A program made the translations under genes and the position numbers. The notes beneath the pieces were generated by a model. It was not told the DNA's origin, did not search any database, and worked only from the letters and a program-made list of their open reading frames with translations. DNA of 47,501 bases from Sphaerisporangium corydalis (lineage in GTDB: Bacteria; Actinomycetota; Actinomycetes; Streptosporangiales; Streptosporangiaceae). Numbering within the stretch: position 1 is the first letter of the stretch; each line of letters begins with the position of its first letter. Location of the stretch: assembly GCF_025506355.1 (NCBI RefSeq), contig NZ_JANZYP010000076.1, positions 1 through 47,501 on the forward strand. The letters run 5' to 3'. Of the stretch, positions 31,672 to 38,978 are shown in pieces.

Positions 31672-32742
31672 CTACCAGCGCAGCAGGACGAGCTCGGAGC
31701 AGAAGCCGGGGCCCATCGCGATGAGCACGCCCGGGGTGCCCGGCGGCGGCGGGCGCAGGGCCAGCGTGTCGCGCAGGACGTGCAGCACCGAGGACGAGGA
31801 CAGGTTGCCGATGTCCGCCAGCGACCGCCACGTGAGGTCCAGCGCGCCGTCCGGCAGGTCGAGCGCCTCGGCGACCGCGTGCAGGACCTTCGGGCCGCCC
31901 GGGTGGCACACCCATGCGGTCACGTCCTTGGAGGTCAGCCCGTGGTCGGCGAGGAACCCGTTCACGTCGTCGGCCAGGTAGGTACGCACGACGTCGGGGA
32001 CGCTGGTGTCGAGCACGACGCGGAACCCCTTGTCGGAGACGTCCCAGCCCATCACCGCCTCGGAGTCGGGGTAGAGGTGCCCGCGGGTGGCGACCACGGT
32101 CGGCCCGGTGCCCGCCGCGCCGCCGGCCGCCGCCCGTCCGGCCCCGACCGCCACCACGGCCGCGGCGCCGTCGCCGAACAGCCCGCTGGCCACCAGGTTG
32201 ACGGGGGAGGCGTCGCCGCGCTGCAACGTCAGGGAGCACAGCTCGACCGACAGCAGGACCGCGACGTGCTCCGGCCATCCGCGCAGGTAGTCGTGGAGGC
32301 GGGCGATCCCCGCCGCGCCGGCGACGCAGCCGAGCCCGAACACCGGCACCCGCTTGACGTCCGGGCGCAGCCCGAGCCGGCCGGCCAGCCTGGCGTCCAC
32401 CGAAGGCGCGGCGATGCCCGTCACCGACGTGAACATGATCAGGTCCACGTCGGCGGGGGTCAGCCCGGCCGCCTCCAGGGCGGTCCCCACCGCCTCGGTG
32501 CCCAGCTCGATGGCCGCGTCGATGAAGATCTCGTTGGACATCCCGAACCCGTCCAGTTTGGCGTACTGGTCGAGCGGTAGTACCAGGCTGCGGTGTTCGA
32601 CGCGGGCGGAGGTGTGCAGCCGATCGAGCAGCCGCCGGTCGGCGCCGGGGGGAAGGCAAATGCGCGCGAACGCGTCCGTGATCTCGGCTTGCGGGTAGCG
32701 GTTCGGAGGAAGGGCACCGCGGACAGCGGCAATTCGGGTCAT
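31672..32742 (-). CDS. Type III polyketide synthase (alkylresorcinol / phenolic-lipid type)
   Basis: 356 aa, the usual length. The Cys-His-Asn triad is C139 in FGLGCVAGAAGIARLHDYL, H280 in WVCHPGGPKVL and N313 in DIGNLSSSSVL. The terminal glycine-rich motif MGPGFCSELVLLRW is intact. It extends a starter acyl-CoA with malonyl (or methylmalonyl) units and cyclises the product. Order and partners (PKS, methyltransferase, flavoprotein) match srsABC of S. griseus, which makes alkylresorcinols and alkylquinones that sit in the membrane and raise beta-lactam tolerance. ATG 32742 has GGGAA six bases upstream and starts the family sequence MTRIAAVRGALPPNRYP; a longer frame to 32805 lacks homology. First gene of the likely operon. 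Chain length of the product cannot be read from sequence. Confidence 0.92.
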   Translation of the reverse strand: MTRIAAVRGALPPNRYPQAEITDAFARICLPPGADRRLLDRLHTSARVEHRSLVLPLDQYAKLDGFGMSNEIFIDAAIELGTEAVGTALEAAGLTPADVDLIMFTSVTGIAAPSVDARLAGRLGLRPDVKRVPVFGLGCVAGAAGIARLHDYLRGWPEHVAVLLSVELCSLTLQRGDASPVNLVASGLFGDGAAAVVAVGAGRAAAGGAAGTGPTVVATRGHLYPDSEAVMGWDVSDKGFRVVLDTSVPDVVRTYLADDVNGFLADHGLTSKDVTAWVCHPGGPKVLHAVAEALDLPDGALDLTWRSLADIGNLSSSSVLHVLRDTLALRPPPPGTPGVLIAMGPGFCSELVLLRW

Positions 32743-32905
32743 ATGGAATTCCCGGTTCGCTGACAGTGGGGACACCTCTGTCTTGCCCAGCGGGCCGTTT
32801 CGCATACCTCGCCGTCACACCCGGCGCACTCGCCCCGCGCGGCGACGACCGGCCACCTGGCACGACACGGCTTCCGGGTCACCCGGCGCCGGGCGCGTGC
32901 ACGGC

Positions 32906-32984
32906 CGTCATCCCGCGTCCGCCTCCGTCACCCCGCGCCCTCTCCGTCACCCCGAGTCCGCTTCCGTCACCCCGCGTCCGGGAC
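32906..32984. repeat. Four tandem ~20-bp repeats over the thioesterase stop codon
   Basis: Units beginning CGTCA start at 32906, 32926, 32945 and 32965 (periods 20, 19, 20), each of the form CGTCACCCCGCGTCCGCCTC with variations. The last unit contains the thioesterase stop (complement of TCA 32967-32969), so the end of the gene has been copied downstream three times. Confidence 0.75.
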
Positions 32985-33785
32985 GCGTACGGCGGCGAGC
33001 TGGCTCGCCTGGGCGACGAGGCGGCCCTTGGCGTCCCACGCGTTCGCGACCTCGTCCATGCGGCCACCGCTGACGTCCAGCGACCGCATGCGCACGCGGA
33101 CCGGGCCGGGCACGGGAAGCCTGCGGACGTACGCGGTGAACTGCACGGTCGGTGCCCAGCCCGAGATGCCCAGGTCGTAGGAGACCGGCGGGACCGGGTC
33201 GAGGGCGACCAGCAGGGAGAGCGGGTCCCAGTCGGTGCCGTCCGCGAGCCGCTGGTAGCCCGAGATGACGCCCTGGCGCGACGGGGCGCCCGCCGTGAAG
33301 GCGAGATGGCCCGGGTCGAGCCGCTGCTCGACGACCTCCATCAGCGGCACCTCGAAGTCGCCGCCGGGGGACACCGGAGGGGTGCGGACGCACTCCTGCT
33401 CGTCGGGCAGGTCCACGGGCTCCGTGCCCGACCACCAGGGGCCGGACTCGTCGAGCAGGCCGAGCGCGATCAGCGCCTCCACGCACGGCCGCCCGTCCTG
33501 GGCCAGCCGTGCCCGGACCTGCGTCACGCTCTTCCCCGCGCGCAGCGTCTCCACGAGCACCTCGGCGGGGCCGGGGCCGGGCGGCGCGAGGAAGGAACCG
33601 CTCACGGCGGTCACGTGCGGATGCGCCGCGCCGGAGGCCTCGCCCGCGGCCCGGCCGAGTACGGCGAGGAGGTACCCGCCGTGCAACTTGCCGCCGACAC
33701 TCCACTGCCGGTCCAGCGTCGCCGCGAACTCACCGCCGCCCGGCGTCACGCGCCGTACGGCGGTCGCCTCCTGGAAGATCCCCAT
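32967..33785 (-). CDS. Acyl-CoA thioesterase family protein (double hotdog, TesB-like)
   Basis: 272 aa. A TesB-like double-hotdog arrangement: first half with WSVGGKLHGGYLLAVLGRAA and HPHVTAVSGSFLAPPGPGPA, second half with DWDPLSLLVALDPVPP, GWAPTVQFTAYVRRLPVPGP and RMDEVANAWDAKGRLVAQAS. It should hydrolyse acyl-CoA thioesters in the cytoplasm. ATG 33785 has AAGGGG six bases upstream. It lies upstream of the type III PKS on the same strand, separated by 224 bp containing tandem repeats. A role in releasing or editing acyl chains for phenolic-lipid synthesis is possible but inferred from position alone. Confidence 0.85.
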   Translation of the reverse strand: MGIFQEATAVRRVTPGGGEFAATLDRQWSVGGKLHGGYLLAVLGRAAGEASGAAHPHVTAVSGSFLAPPGPGPAEVLVETLRAGKSVTQVRARLAQDGRPCVEALIALGLLDESGPWWSGTEPVDLPDEQECVRTPPVSPGGDFEVPLMEVVEQRLDPGHLAFTAGAPSRQGVISGYQRLADGTDWDPLSLLVALDPVPPVSYDLGISGWAPTVQFTAYVRRLPVPGPVRVRMRSLDVSGGRMDEVANAWDAKGRLVAQASQLAAVRVPDAG

Positions 33786-33914
33786 ATGCGCCCCTTTCGT
33801 CCCAGGTCAGGGTGACACCCTGGAGCGCCGACCTCAACGCCGACCTGGACGCGCCGGCCTGAACGGGCACATGAGGCCCGGCGGGCGCCGGCGGGGAGGG
33901 CCGGCGGTGGGGGA

Positions 33915-34481
33915 TCAGGCCTCGGGGACGACCTTGATGGCGGAGATGTCGAACTCCAGGGTGATCTTGTCAGAGACCATGACGCCGCCGGCCTCCAGCA
34001 CCGCGTGGAAGTTGATGCCGAAGTCCTTGCGGTTGACGACGGTGCTGCCCTCGAAGCCGGTGCGCTCGTTGCCGTACGCGTCCTTGGCCGAGCCGGTGTA
34101 CTCGAAGTCGATGCTGACCGGCCGGGTGACGTCCTTGATCGTCAGGTCGCCGGTCACGCGGAAGCTCGCCGCGCCGAGCTGCTCGACGGCGGTGCTGTTG
34201 AAGGTGATCTTCGGGTAGGTGGGCGCGTCGAAGAAGTCGTTGGTGCGCAGGTGGCCGTCCCGCTGCTCGTTGCGCGTGTCGACGCTGGCGACCTCGATCA
34301 CCACTTCGGCGTGCGACTTGGAGGGGTCGGCGGCGTCGAGGTAGGCGTTGCCCTCGAACTCGTTGAAGGCGCCGTACACCTTGGTGACCATCGCGTGCCG
34401 GGCGACGAACCCGAGGCGGGTGTGCGCGGTGTCGAACCGGTACTGGCCGGTGATCTCGGGGCTGAGGGTGGTGGTGGACAT
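33915..34481 (-). CDS. yceI: YceI-family lipid-binding protein
   Basis: 188 aa. YceI proteins are lipocalin-like barrels that bind long isoprenoid or alkyl lipids such as quinones. Family features: GQYRFDTAHTRLGFVARHAM near the N-terminus, VYGAFNEFEGN, LRTNDFFDAPTYPKI with the typical FFD..P/Y..I, GDLTIKDVTRPVSIDF, and FGINFHAVLEAGGVMVSDKI. No signal peptide is visible, so it is probably cytoplasmic or non-classically located. ATG 34481 has AGGAG six bases upstream. It is divergent from a MarR regulator, with two MarR-style operator sites between. Its place next to a phenolic-lipid cluster suggests it might carry that product or a quinone, which is inference. Confidence 0.92.
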   Translation of the reverse strand: MSTTTLSPEITGQYRFDTAHTRLGFVARHAMVTKVYGAFNEFEGNAYLDAADPSKSHAEVVIEVASVDTRNEQRDGHLRTNDFFDAPTYPKITFNSTAVEQLGAASFRVTGDLTIKDVTRPVSIDFEYTGSAKDAYGNERTGFEGSTVVNRKDFGINFHAVLEAGGVMVSDKITLEFDISAIKVVPEA

Positions 34482-34548
34482 GGGGCACTCCTTGGATGTT
34501 CGGGCGGATGCGGTCGGCCGTGCGCCGAGGACGGGTGGCACCGAGATG

Positions 34549-34593
34549 GCTGACGCATCAACAAATTAATGGAAAGATGCTGACGCGTCAACA
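34549..34593. promoter_or_regulatory. Two direct 15-bp operator sites containing TGACGCGTCA
   Basis: GCTGACGCATCAACA (34549-34563) and GCTGACGCGTCAACA (34579-34593) differ at one base and are exactly 30 bp apart. The core TGACGCGTCA is a perfect palindrome in site 2 (34581-34590) and has one mismatch in site 1. They flank an AT-rich stretch likely to hold the divergent promoters. Fits a MarR dimer controlling both genes. Confidence 0.65.
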
Positions 34594-34611
34594 TTCGGTA
34601 GGATGGGCGGT

Positions 34612-35283
34612 ATGACGGAGACGCGATGGCTGGATGAGCGCGAGCAGCTCATGTGGCGCGCCTTCGAGGAGATGCGGCGCCGGCTCGACAGCGCGATCGA
34701 AACGCAGCTCAACGAGCACGGCCTCTCGGTCGCCGAATACCATCTCCTGGTCCCGCTGTCCGAGGCCCCCGGCGGGCTGCTGCGCGCGCGTGAACTCCGC
34801 CTGACGATCGACTGGGACCGCAGCCGGCTCTCCCACCAGCTCCGCCGCATGGAGCGGCGCGGGCTCGTCGCCCGCGAGGATTGCCCGACCGACGCGCGCG
34901 GCATCGTCATCAGGCTGACCTCCGAGGGGCGTGCCGCGATCGAGGCCGCCGCCCCCGGTCACGCCGAGACCGTGCGCCGCCTCTTCGTCGACGTCCTCAC
35001 CTCCGGGGAGATCGACCTCTACACCTCGATCGCCCGCCGTGTCATCGGCGTCCTGGTCCAGGACGCCTCCGAACCCTCCCGGCCTCCCACCGCGGGCCCG
35101 GTCCCGGACGACGACTGCGGGGCCCTGGACGACGCGTGCCCGGAGGAGCCGGCCGGGTCGTCTTCGGACGGGCCCTGCCTCGGGGGGACCGCTCCCTGCG
35201 AAAGCGACCTGGACGAACCGGGCGACGCCTGCTCCGGTGCCTCCGTCGAGCCGCCCGCGACCGCCGTCCCCGGCCCTCGCTAG
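34612..35283 (+). CDS. MarR-family regulator with a cysteine-rich acidic tail
   Basis: 223 aa; typical MarR proteins are about 150. Residues 1-150 are a normal MarR domain: dimer helices (ETRWLDEREQLMWRAFEEMR), then LSVAEYHLLVPLSEAPGGLL, recognition helix RSRLSHQLRRMERRGLV, wing DARGIVIRLTSEGR and the C-terminal dimer helix. Residues 151-223 are a low-complexity acidic Pro/Ser/Gly tail with five cysteines (C169, C176, C189, C196, C207); a sixth, C91, follows the recognition helix. The tail may be redox-active or metal-binding. ATG 34612 is used (AGGA eight bases upstream); ATG 34603 is also open. It is divergent from yceI across two near-identical palindromic sites and most likely represses yceI and itself. 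Confidence 0.88.
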   Translation: MTETRWLDEREQLMWRAFEEMRRRLDSAIETQLNEHGLSVAEYHLLVPLSEAPGGLLRARELRLTIDWDRSRLSHQLRRMERRGLVAREDCPTDARGIVIRLTSEGRAAIEAAAPGHAETVRRLFVDVLTSGEIDLYTSIARRVIGVLVQDASEPSRPPTAGPVPDDDCGALDDACPEEPAGSSSDGPCLGGTAPCESDLDEPGDACSGASVEPPATAVPGPR

Positions 35284-35431
35284 CTCGTCCCTGATCCCCG
35301 CCCGGGGCTCATTCGTTCTTTCGCGTCCTCCCGGTTCGCGGCACTTCGCCATGCTTCGGCGCCTGGTCCTCTGCGCGCCCGGCCGTCTGGCGGCGCCTGG
35401 TCACGCTTCGGGGCGCCGACGGCTTGTTTAA

Positions 35432-35480
35432 ACGGACCACGGTCCGTATCATCGTAAGCGAATCCGGACTGCGGTCCGGA
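35432..35480 (+). promoter_or_regulatory. Two palindromes flanking the azoreductase promoter
   Basis: ACGGACC-AC-GGTCCGT (35432-35447) and TCCGGAC-TGCG-GTCCGGA (35463-35480) are perfect inverted repeats with 7-bp arms, centred 32 bp apart. TATCAT (35447-35452), between them, is a possible -10. GGACC/GGTCC palindromes are typical of TetR- and HxlR-type sensors of quinones or electrophiles. No such regulator is in the window. Confidence 0.6.
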
Positions 35481-35501
35481 AAGACTTCTAGGAGGATGGC
35501 C

Positions 35502-36125
35502 ATGAGCCGGCTGCTGCACATCTCCGCCTCGCCCCGGGGCACCGCTTCGATCTCGCTGGACATCGCCGAGACGTTCCTCGACGCCTACCGCCGGGCGCAC
35601 CCCGCGGACACGGTCGACCACTTCGACCTGTGGGACGGCTCGCTCCCCGAGTTCGGCCCGGCCGCCGCCTCGGCCAAGATGACCGTGTTCGGCGGCGGCA
35701 CGCCCGTGGGGGAGCAGGCCGAGGCCTGGGACGCCGCCGTCGCGACCTTCCGGCGCTTCGACGCCTACGACCGCTACCTCTTCAGCGTCCCCATGTGGAA
35801 CTCGGGCGTGCCCTACAAGCTCAAGCAGTTCGTCGACGTCGTCAGCCAGCCCGGACTGATCTTCGACGTGCACCCCGAGACCGGCTACGAGTCCCTGCTC
35901 ACCGGCAAGCGGGCGGCGGTGATCTACACCAGCGCGGTGTGGGGGCCGGGTCTCGCGCCCGCCTTCGGCGCCGACCACCAGTCCACGTTCTTCGGCGGCT
36001 GGCTGCGCTGGGCGGGCGTCTCCGACATCCAGGAGATCCACCACCACCCGACCCTGACCGGCGACCACGACCTGGCCCGCAAGCGCTCCGCCGAGCGCGC
36101 CCAGGACGTCGCCACGTCCTTCTGA
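35502..36125 (+). CDS. azoR: FMN-dependent NADH-azoreductase / quinone reductase
   Basis: 207 aa, the family length. The flavodoxin-like fold starts SRLLHISASPRGTASISLDI (phosphate loop SPRG). FSVPMWNSGVPYKLKQFVDV is the FMN-contact and active-site block. It reduces quinones and azo compounds by two-electron transfer, protecting against quinone stress. ATG 35502 is chosen because GGAGG (35491-35495) is six bases upstream; ATG 35496 would touch that site. The promoter carries two palindromes. Because the neighbouring cluster probably makes alkylquinones, detoxification of its product is conceivable, though not shown. Confidence 0.93.
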   Translation: MSRLLHISASPRGTASISLDIAETFLDAYRRAHPADTVDHFDLWDGSLPEFGPAAASAKMTVFGGGTPVGEQAEAWDAAVATFRRFDAYDRYLFSVPMWNSGVPYKLKQFVDVVSQPGLIFDVHPETGYESLLTGKRAAVIYTSAVWGPGLAPAFGADHQSTFFGGWLRWAGVSDIQEIHHHPTLTGDHDLARKRSAERAQDVATSF

Positions 36126-36147
36126 GACACGGCCGGGGCCGGAAGCG

Positions 36148-36783
36148 CTAGAAGGGCCGTCCGGTGCGGTCCCGTATGTGGGTGGGGAGGGGGCGGCGGG
36201 CCTGCGGGTCGGTCACCGGGGGCCGCCACGAGCGGGTCAGCGGCAGCACGCCCGCCCACACGTCGTGCGGGTCGTCGGCGTCGTCCGGCATGCCCTCCCG
36301 CACCTTGACCGACGCCTCCTTCAGGGAGACCGCGAGGATCGTCGTGGCGGCCAGTTCCTTGCGGTCCGGCCGCCTGGCGTAGTCCCACTGGCCGGGGGCG
36401 GCGTGCTCGGTGAGGCATCGGAGCGCCGCCAGCTTCTCGTCCCCCTCCAGCGGGCGCGGGACACCGTAGATCATCGCGCTGCGGTAGTTGACGCCGTGCT
36501 CGAACACCGACCTGGCCAGGACGAGCCCGTCCACGTGCGTGATCGTCACGCACACGGTGGACCCCTCGGTCAGGGTGCGGCTCGCGACGGACCCGTGGAC
36601 GTAGATGTGGTCCGCGTCGAAGCCGTAGACCGTGGGCACGACCATCGGGGCCCCGTCCACGATCACGCCCAGATGGCAGACGAACCCCTCGCGAAGCACC
36701 TCGAAAAGGGCCTCGCGATCACTCCGCCCCTGCTCCCGAAGCCGCCTGTGCTGAGTCCGCTCGGTCGCGGAGAGGTCGTTCAC
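36148..36783 (-). CDS. Pyridoxamine 5'-phosphate oxidase-related flavin-binding protein
   Basis: 211 aa. Split-barrel flavin fold of the NimA/COG3467 type: FEVLREGFVCHLGVIVDGAP, MVVPTVYGFDADHIYVHGSV, GSTVCVTITHVDGLVLARSV and HGVNYRSAMIYGVPRPLEGD are characteristic. The C-terminal part (DVWAGVLPLTRSW) is also usual for this group, which reduces nitro compounds or binds FMN/F420. Start GTG 36783. It is convergent with the azoreductase (22 bp between stops) and may share a redox-protection role. Not a true PdxH. Confidence 0.88.
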   Translation of the reverse strand: MNDLSATERTQHRRLREQGRSDREALFEVLREGFVCHLGVIVDGAPMVVPTVYGFDADHIYVHGSVASRTLTEGSTVCVTITHVDGLVLARSVFEHGVNYRSAMIYGVPRPLEGDEKLAALRCLTEHAAPGQWDYARRPDRKELAATTILAVSLKEASVKVREGMPDDADDPHDVWAGVLPLTRSWRPPVTDPQARRPLPTHIRDRTGRPF

Positions 36784-36880
36784 CCGCCCAGTCTGCCCCT
36801 GATCGGCACCGTTTGTCGTGGTCGGCCGGCGGCGAGGGGGCCGGGTGGCGCCTGGGACCGCCGGTCGCCGCGCCGGTCCG

Positions 36881-37900
36881 TCACGGGTCAGCGAGGGGGA
36901 GTTCGCCGGAGCCCCGGGCGATCAGGCGGGTGGGGACGGTGACGACCTGGGCCCTGGAGCGGTCTCCGTTGAGGCGGGCGATGAGCAGCTCGGCCGCCGC
37001 CCGCCCGATCGCGGCCGGGTCCTGCGCGATCACGGTCAGGGGAGGGTCGAGCACCTCGGCGAGGGGGAGGTCGTCGAACCCGACGAGGGCCACGTCGCGG
37101 CGGCGCAGGCTCGCCAGGCCGAGGACGACCCCGGTCGAGGCGAAGTTGTTGGCCGCGAAGACGGCGGTGGCCGGGTCACGCCCGGCGAGCACACGGGCCA
37201 CCGCCGCCGCCGCGGCCTCGTGGTCGTGCCCGACCTCCACCAGGGACCGGTCGTAGGGGATGCCCGCCTCGGCCAGCGCGTCCCGGTAGCCCTGGAAACG
37301 TTCCCGCCGGGTGTACAGCGCGGGCACGTCGCCGACGAAGGCGACCCGCCGGTGCCCGTGCGCGACCAGGTGGGCGACGCCGGCCCGCGCGCCGCCCCGG
37401 TTGGAGCTGACCACCGCGTCGGCGGTGAGGCCGTTCGCGGGCCGGTCCAGGAAGACCAGCGGCAGGCCCGCCGACCGTTCCGTGCGCATCGGACGGTGGT
37501 CGCCGCCGGCCGAGGGCACCACCAGCAGCGCGGTCACCCGCCTGGCCAGGAAGGTGGAGATCAGGGAGCGTTCCCGCTCCGGGGTCTCCTCGGAGGACCC
37601 GACGATCAGTGTGAGGCCCCGGGGCCGTACGGCGGCCTCGACGGCGCTCGCGACGGTGCCGAAGAACGGGTTGCCCATGTCGGGGATGACCAGCCCGATC
37701 GTGGAGTCGCGCGCGCCGACCCGCATGTTGCGGGCCATCAGGTTGGGCTGGAACCCGAGCCGGGTCATGGCCGCGAGGACGCGCGCGCGGGTCTCCTCCG
37801 ACACCGGGCCCTCGTCGTTGACGACCCTGGAGACGGTCTTCGCCGTCACGCCGACTTCCCTGGCCACGTCGGTCATGGTCGCGCGGCGCGCCTTGGACAT
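36881..37900 (-). CDS. LacI-family regulator 1 (sugar importer side)
   Basis: 339 aa. The HTH is MTDVAREVGVTAKTVSRVVN with hinge MARNMRVG, followed by a periplasmic-binding-like sugar domain (IGLVIPDMGNPFFGTVASAV, LVVPSAGGDHRP, VAFVGDVPALYTRRERFQGY, VALVGFDDLPLAEVL, TVIAQDPAAIGRAAAELL). The base-contacting residues of the recognition helix are Ala-Lys, unlike LacI regulator 2 (Leu-Ala). It lies 250 bp downstream of the ABC importer genes on the same strand, so it is likely their regulator. The candidate operator is the TGTCAACGTTGACA site at 41060-41075. Sugar effector probably fructose or a derivative, by context. Confidence 0.92.
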   Translation of the reverse strand: MSKARRATMTDVAREVGVTAKTVSRVVNDEGPVSEETRARVLAAMTRLGFQPNLMARNMRVGARDSTIGLVIPDMGNPFFGTVASAVEAAVRPRGLTLIVGSSEETPERERSLISTFLARRVTALLVVPSAGGDHRPMRTERSAGLPLVFLDRPANGLTADAVVSSNRGGARAGVAHLVAHGHRRVAFVGDVPALYTRRERFQGYRDALAEAGIPYDRSLVEVGHDHEAAAAAVARVLAGRDPATAVFAANNFASTGVVLGLASLRRRDVALVGFDDLPLAEVLDPPLTVIAQDPAAIGRAAAELLIARLNGDRSRAQVVTVPTRLIARGSGELPLADP

Positions 37901-38007
37901 GGATCACCGGTCCGCTCGTTGGATACTTCGCGTCGAAGACAGGCTAGAGGCGGCCCACCGGCCCCCGGCGCGCGGTCACCCGCCTGCGGCCTGCGCACTC
38001 ACCGGAC

Positions 38008-38052
38008 GACCGGCCCGCGCACGCCCGGCCCGTGTACGCCCGGCCCGCGCAC
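38008..38052. repeat. Three tandem 15-bp repeats
   Basis: Units at 38008-38022, 38023-38037 and 38038-38052 of consensus GCCCGGCCCGCGCAC, followed by a partial fourth. They lie between the importer ATPase stop and LacI regulator 1. Confidence 0.7.
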
Positions 38053-38150
38053 GACCGGCGGACGGGCGACCGTCCCGCGCGGACGGGCGTACCGTACGAG
38101 GCGCCGGCGCGGACGAGGTGCAGGCGTGGGGGACGGTGGTCCGGGCGTGT

Positions 38151-38978
38151 TCAGGAGAGGCCGATGGCGCGGGCGGCGTCCTGGTCGGTGATGACCGCGT
38201 CCTTGCCGGACTCCACCCGCAGCGCGCCCGTCATGATCGCGACGACCTCGGCCATGTCGTGGTCGCCAGGCCTGATCTGCGCGACCCTGCGCCCGAGCCG
38301 CTGCACGTGGATCCGGTCGGCGATCTCGAAGACGTGCGGCATGTTGTGGCTGATCAGGATCACCGGGAGACCCCGGTCGCGCACCCGGCGGATCATGTCG
38401 AGCACCTGCCCGGACTCCTTGACGCCGAGCGCCGCGGTGGGCTCGTCCATCACCACGACGTGCTCGGCCCAGGCCACGGCCCTGGCCACCGCCACGCCCT
38501 GGCGCTGCCCGCCCGACAGCGTCTCCACCGCCTGGGTCAGCGACGGGAGACCGATCTTGAGCTCGGCCATGTGCCTGGCCGACTCCTTCCGCATCCGCTT
38601 GTGGTCGAGCATCCGGAACACCGTGCCCAGCAGGCCGCGGCGGCGGAGCTCGCGGCCGAGGAACATGTTGCTGGCGATGTCGAGCGAGGCCGCGACGGCC
38701 AGGTCCTGGTACACCGTCTCGATGCCGTGCCTGCGGGCGTCGAGGGGGTCGCGGAACCGGACCGGCGCCCCCTCCAGGATGATCTCGCCCTCGTCCGGCT
38801 GGACCGCGCCGGTCAGCGCCTTGATCAGGGTCGTCTTGCCCGCGCCGTTGTCGCCGATGACGGCCAGCACCTCGCCGGGCATCAGGTCGAAGTCGGCCCC
38901 GTCGAGCGCGGTCACCTGGCCGTACCGCTTGACCAGGCCGCGGGCCTGGAGCACCGGGACCACGGGGGTGTCGGTCAT
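38151..38978 (-). CDS. Sugar ABC importer ATPase (single cassette, FrcA-like)
   Basis: 275 aa. One nucleotide-binding domain: Walker A VIGDNGAGKTTLIKAL, signature LSGGQRQGVAVARAVAW, Walker B HVVVMDEPTAALGV and H-loop ISHN. Carbohydrate (CUT2) importers usually have a double-cassette ATPase; a single cassette is typical of FrcA, the fructose importer ATPase. ATG 38978 has GGAGG six bases upstream and overlaps the permease stop by four bases (ATGA), a sign of translational coupling. The order binding protein, permease, ATPase matches frcBCA. Confidence 0.94.
   Translation of the reverse strand: MTDTPVVPVLQARGLVKRYGQVTALDGADFDLMPGEVLAVIGDNGAGKTTLIKALTGAVQPDEGEIILEGAPVRFRDPLDARRHGIETVYQDLAVAASLDIASNMFLGRELRRRGLLGTVFRMLDHKRMRKESARHMAELKIGLPSLTQAVETLSGGQRQGVAVARAVAWAEHVVVMDEPTAALGVKESGQVLDMIRRVRDRGLPVILISHNMPHVFEIADRIHVQRLGRRVAQIRPGDHDMAEVVAIMTGALRVESGKDAVITDQDAARAIGLS

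Noticed and set aside
32906-32984. CRISPR-like array
   Set aside because: The units are contiguous 19-20-bp tandem repeats without spacers, and no cas gene is nearby.
36148-36783. Pyridoxamine phosphate oxidase (PdxH)
   Set aside because: The sequence fits the flavin-nucleotide-binding, NimA-like branch rather than PdxH.
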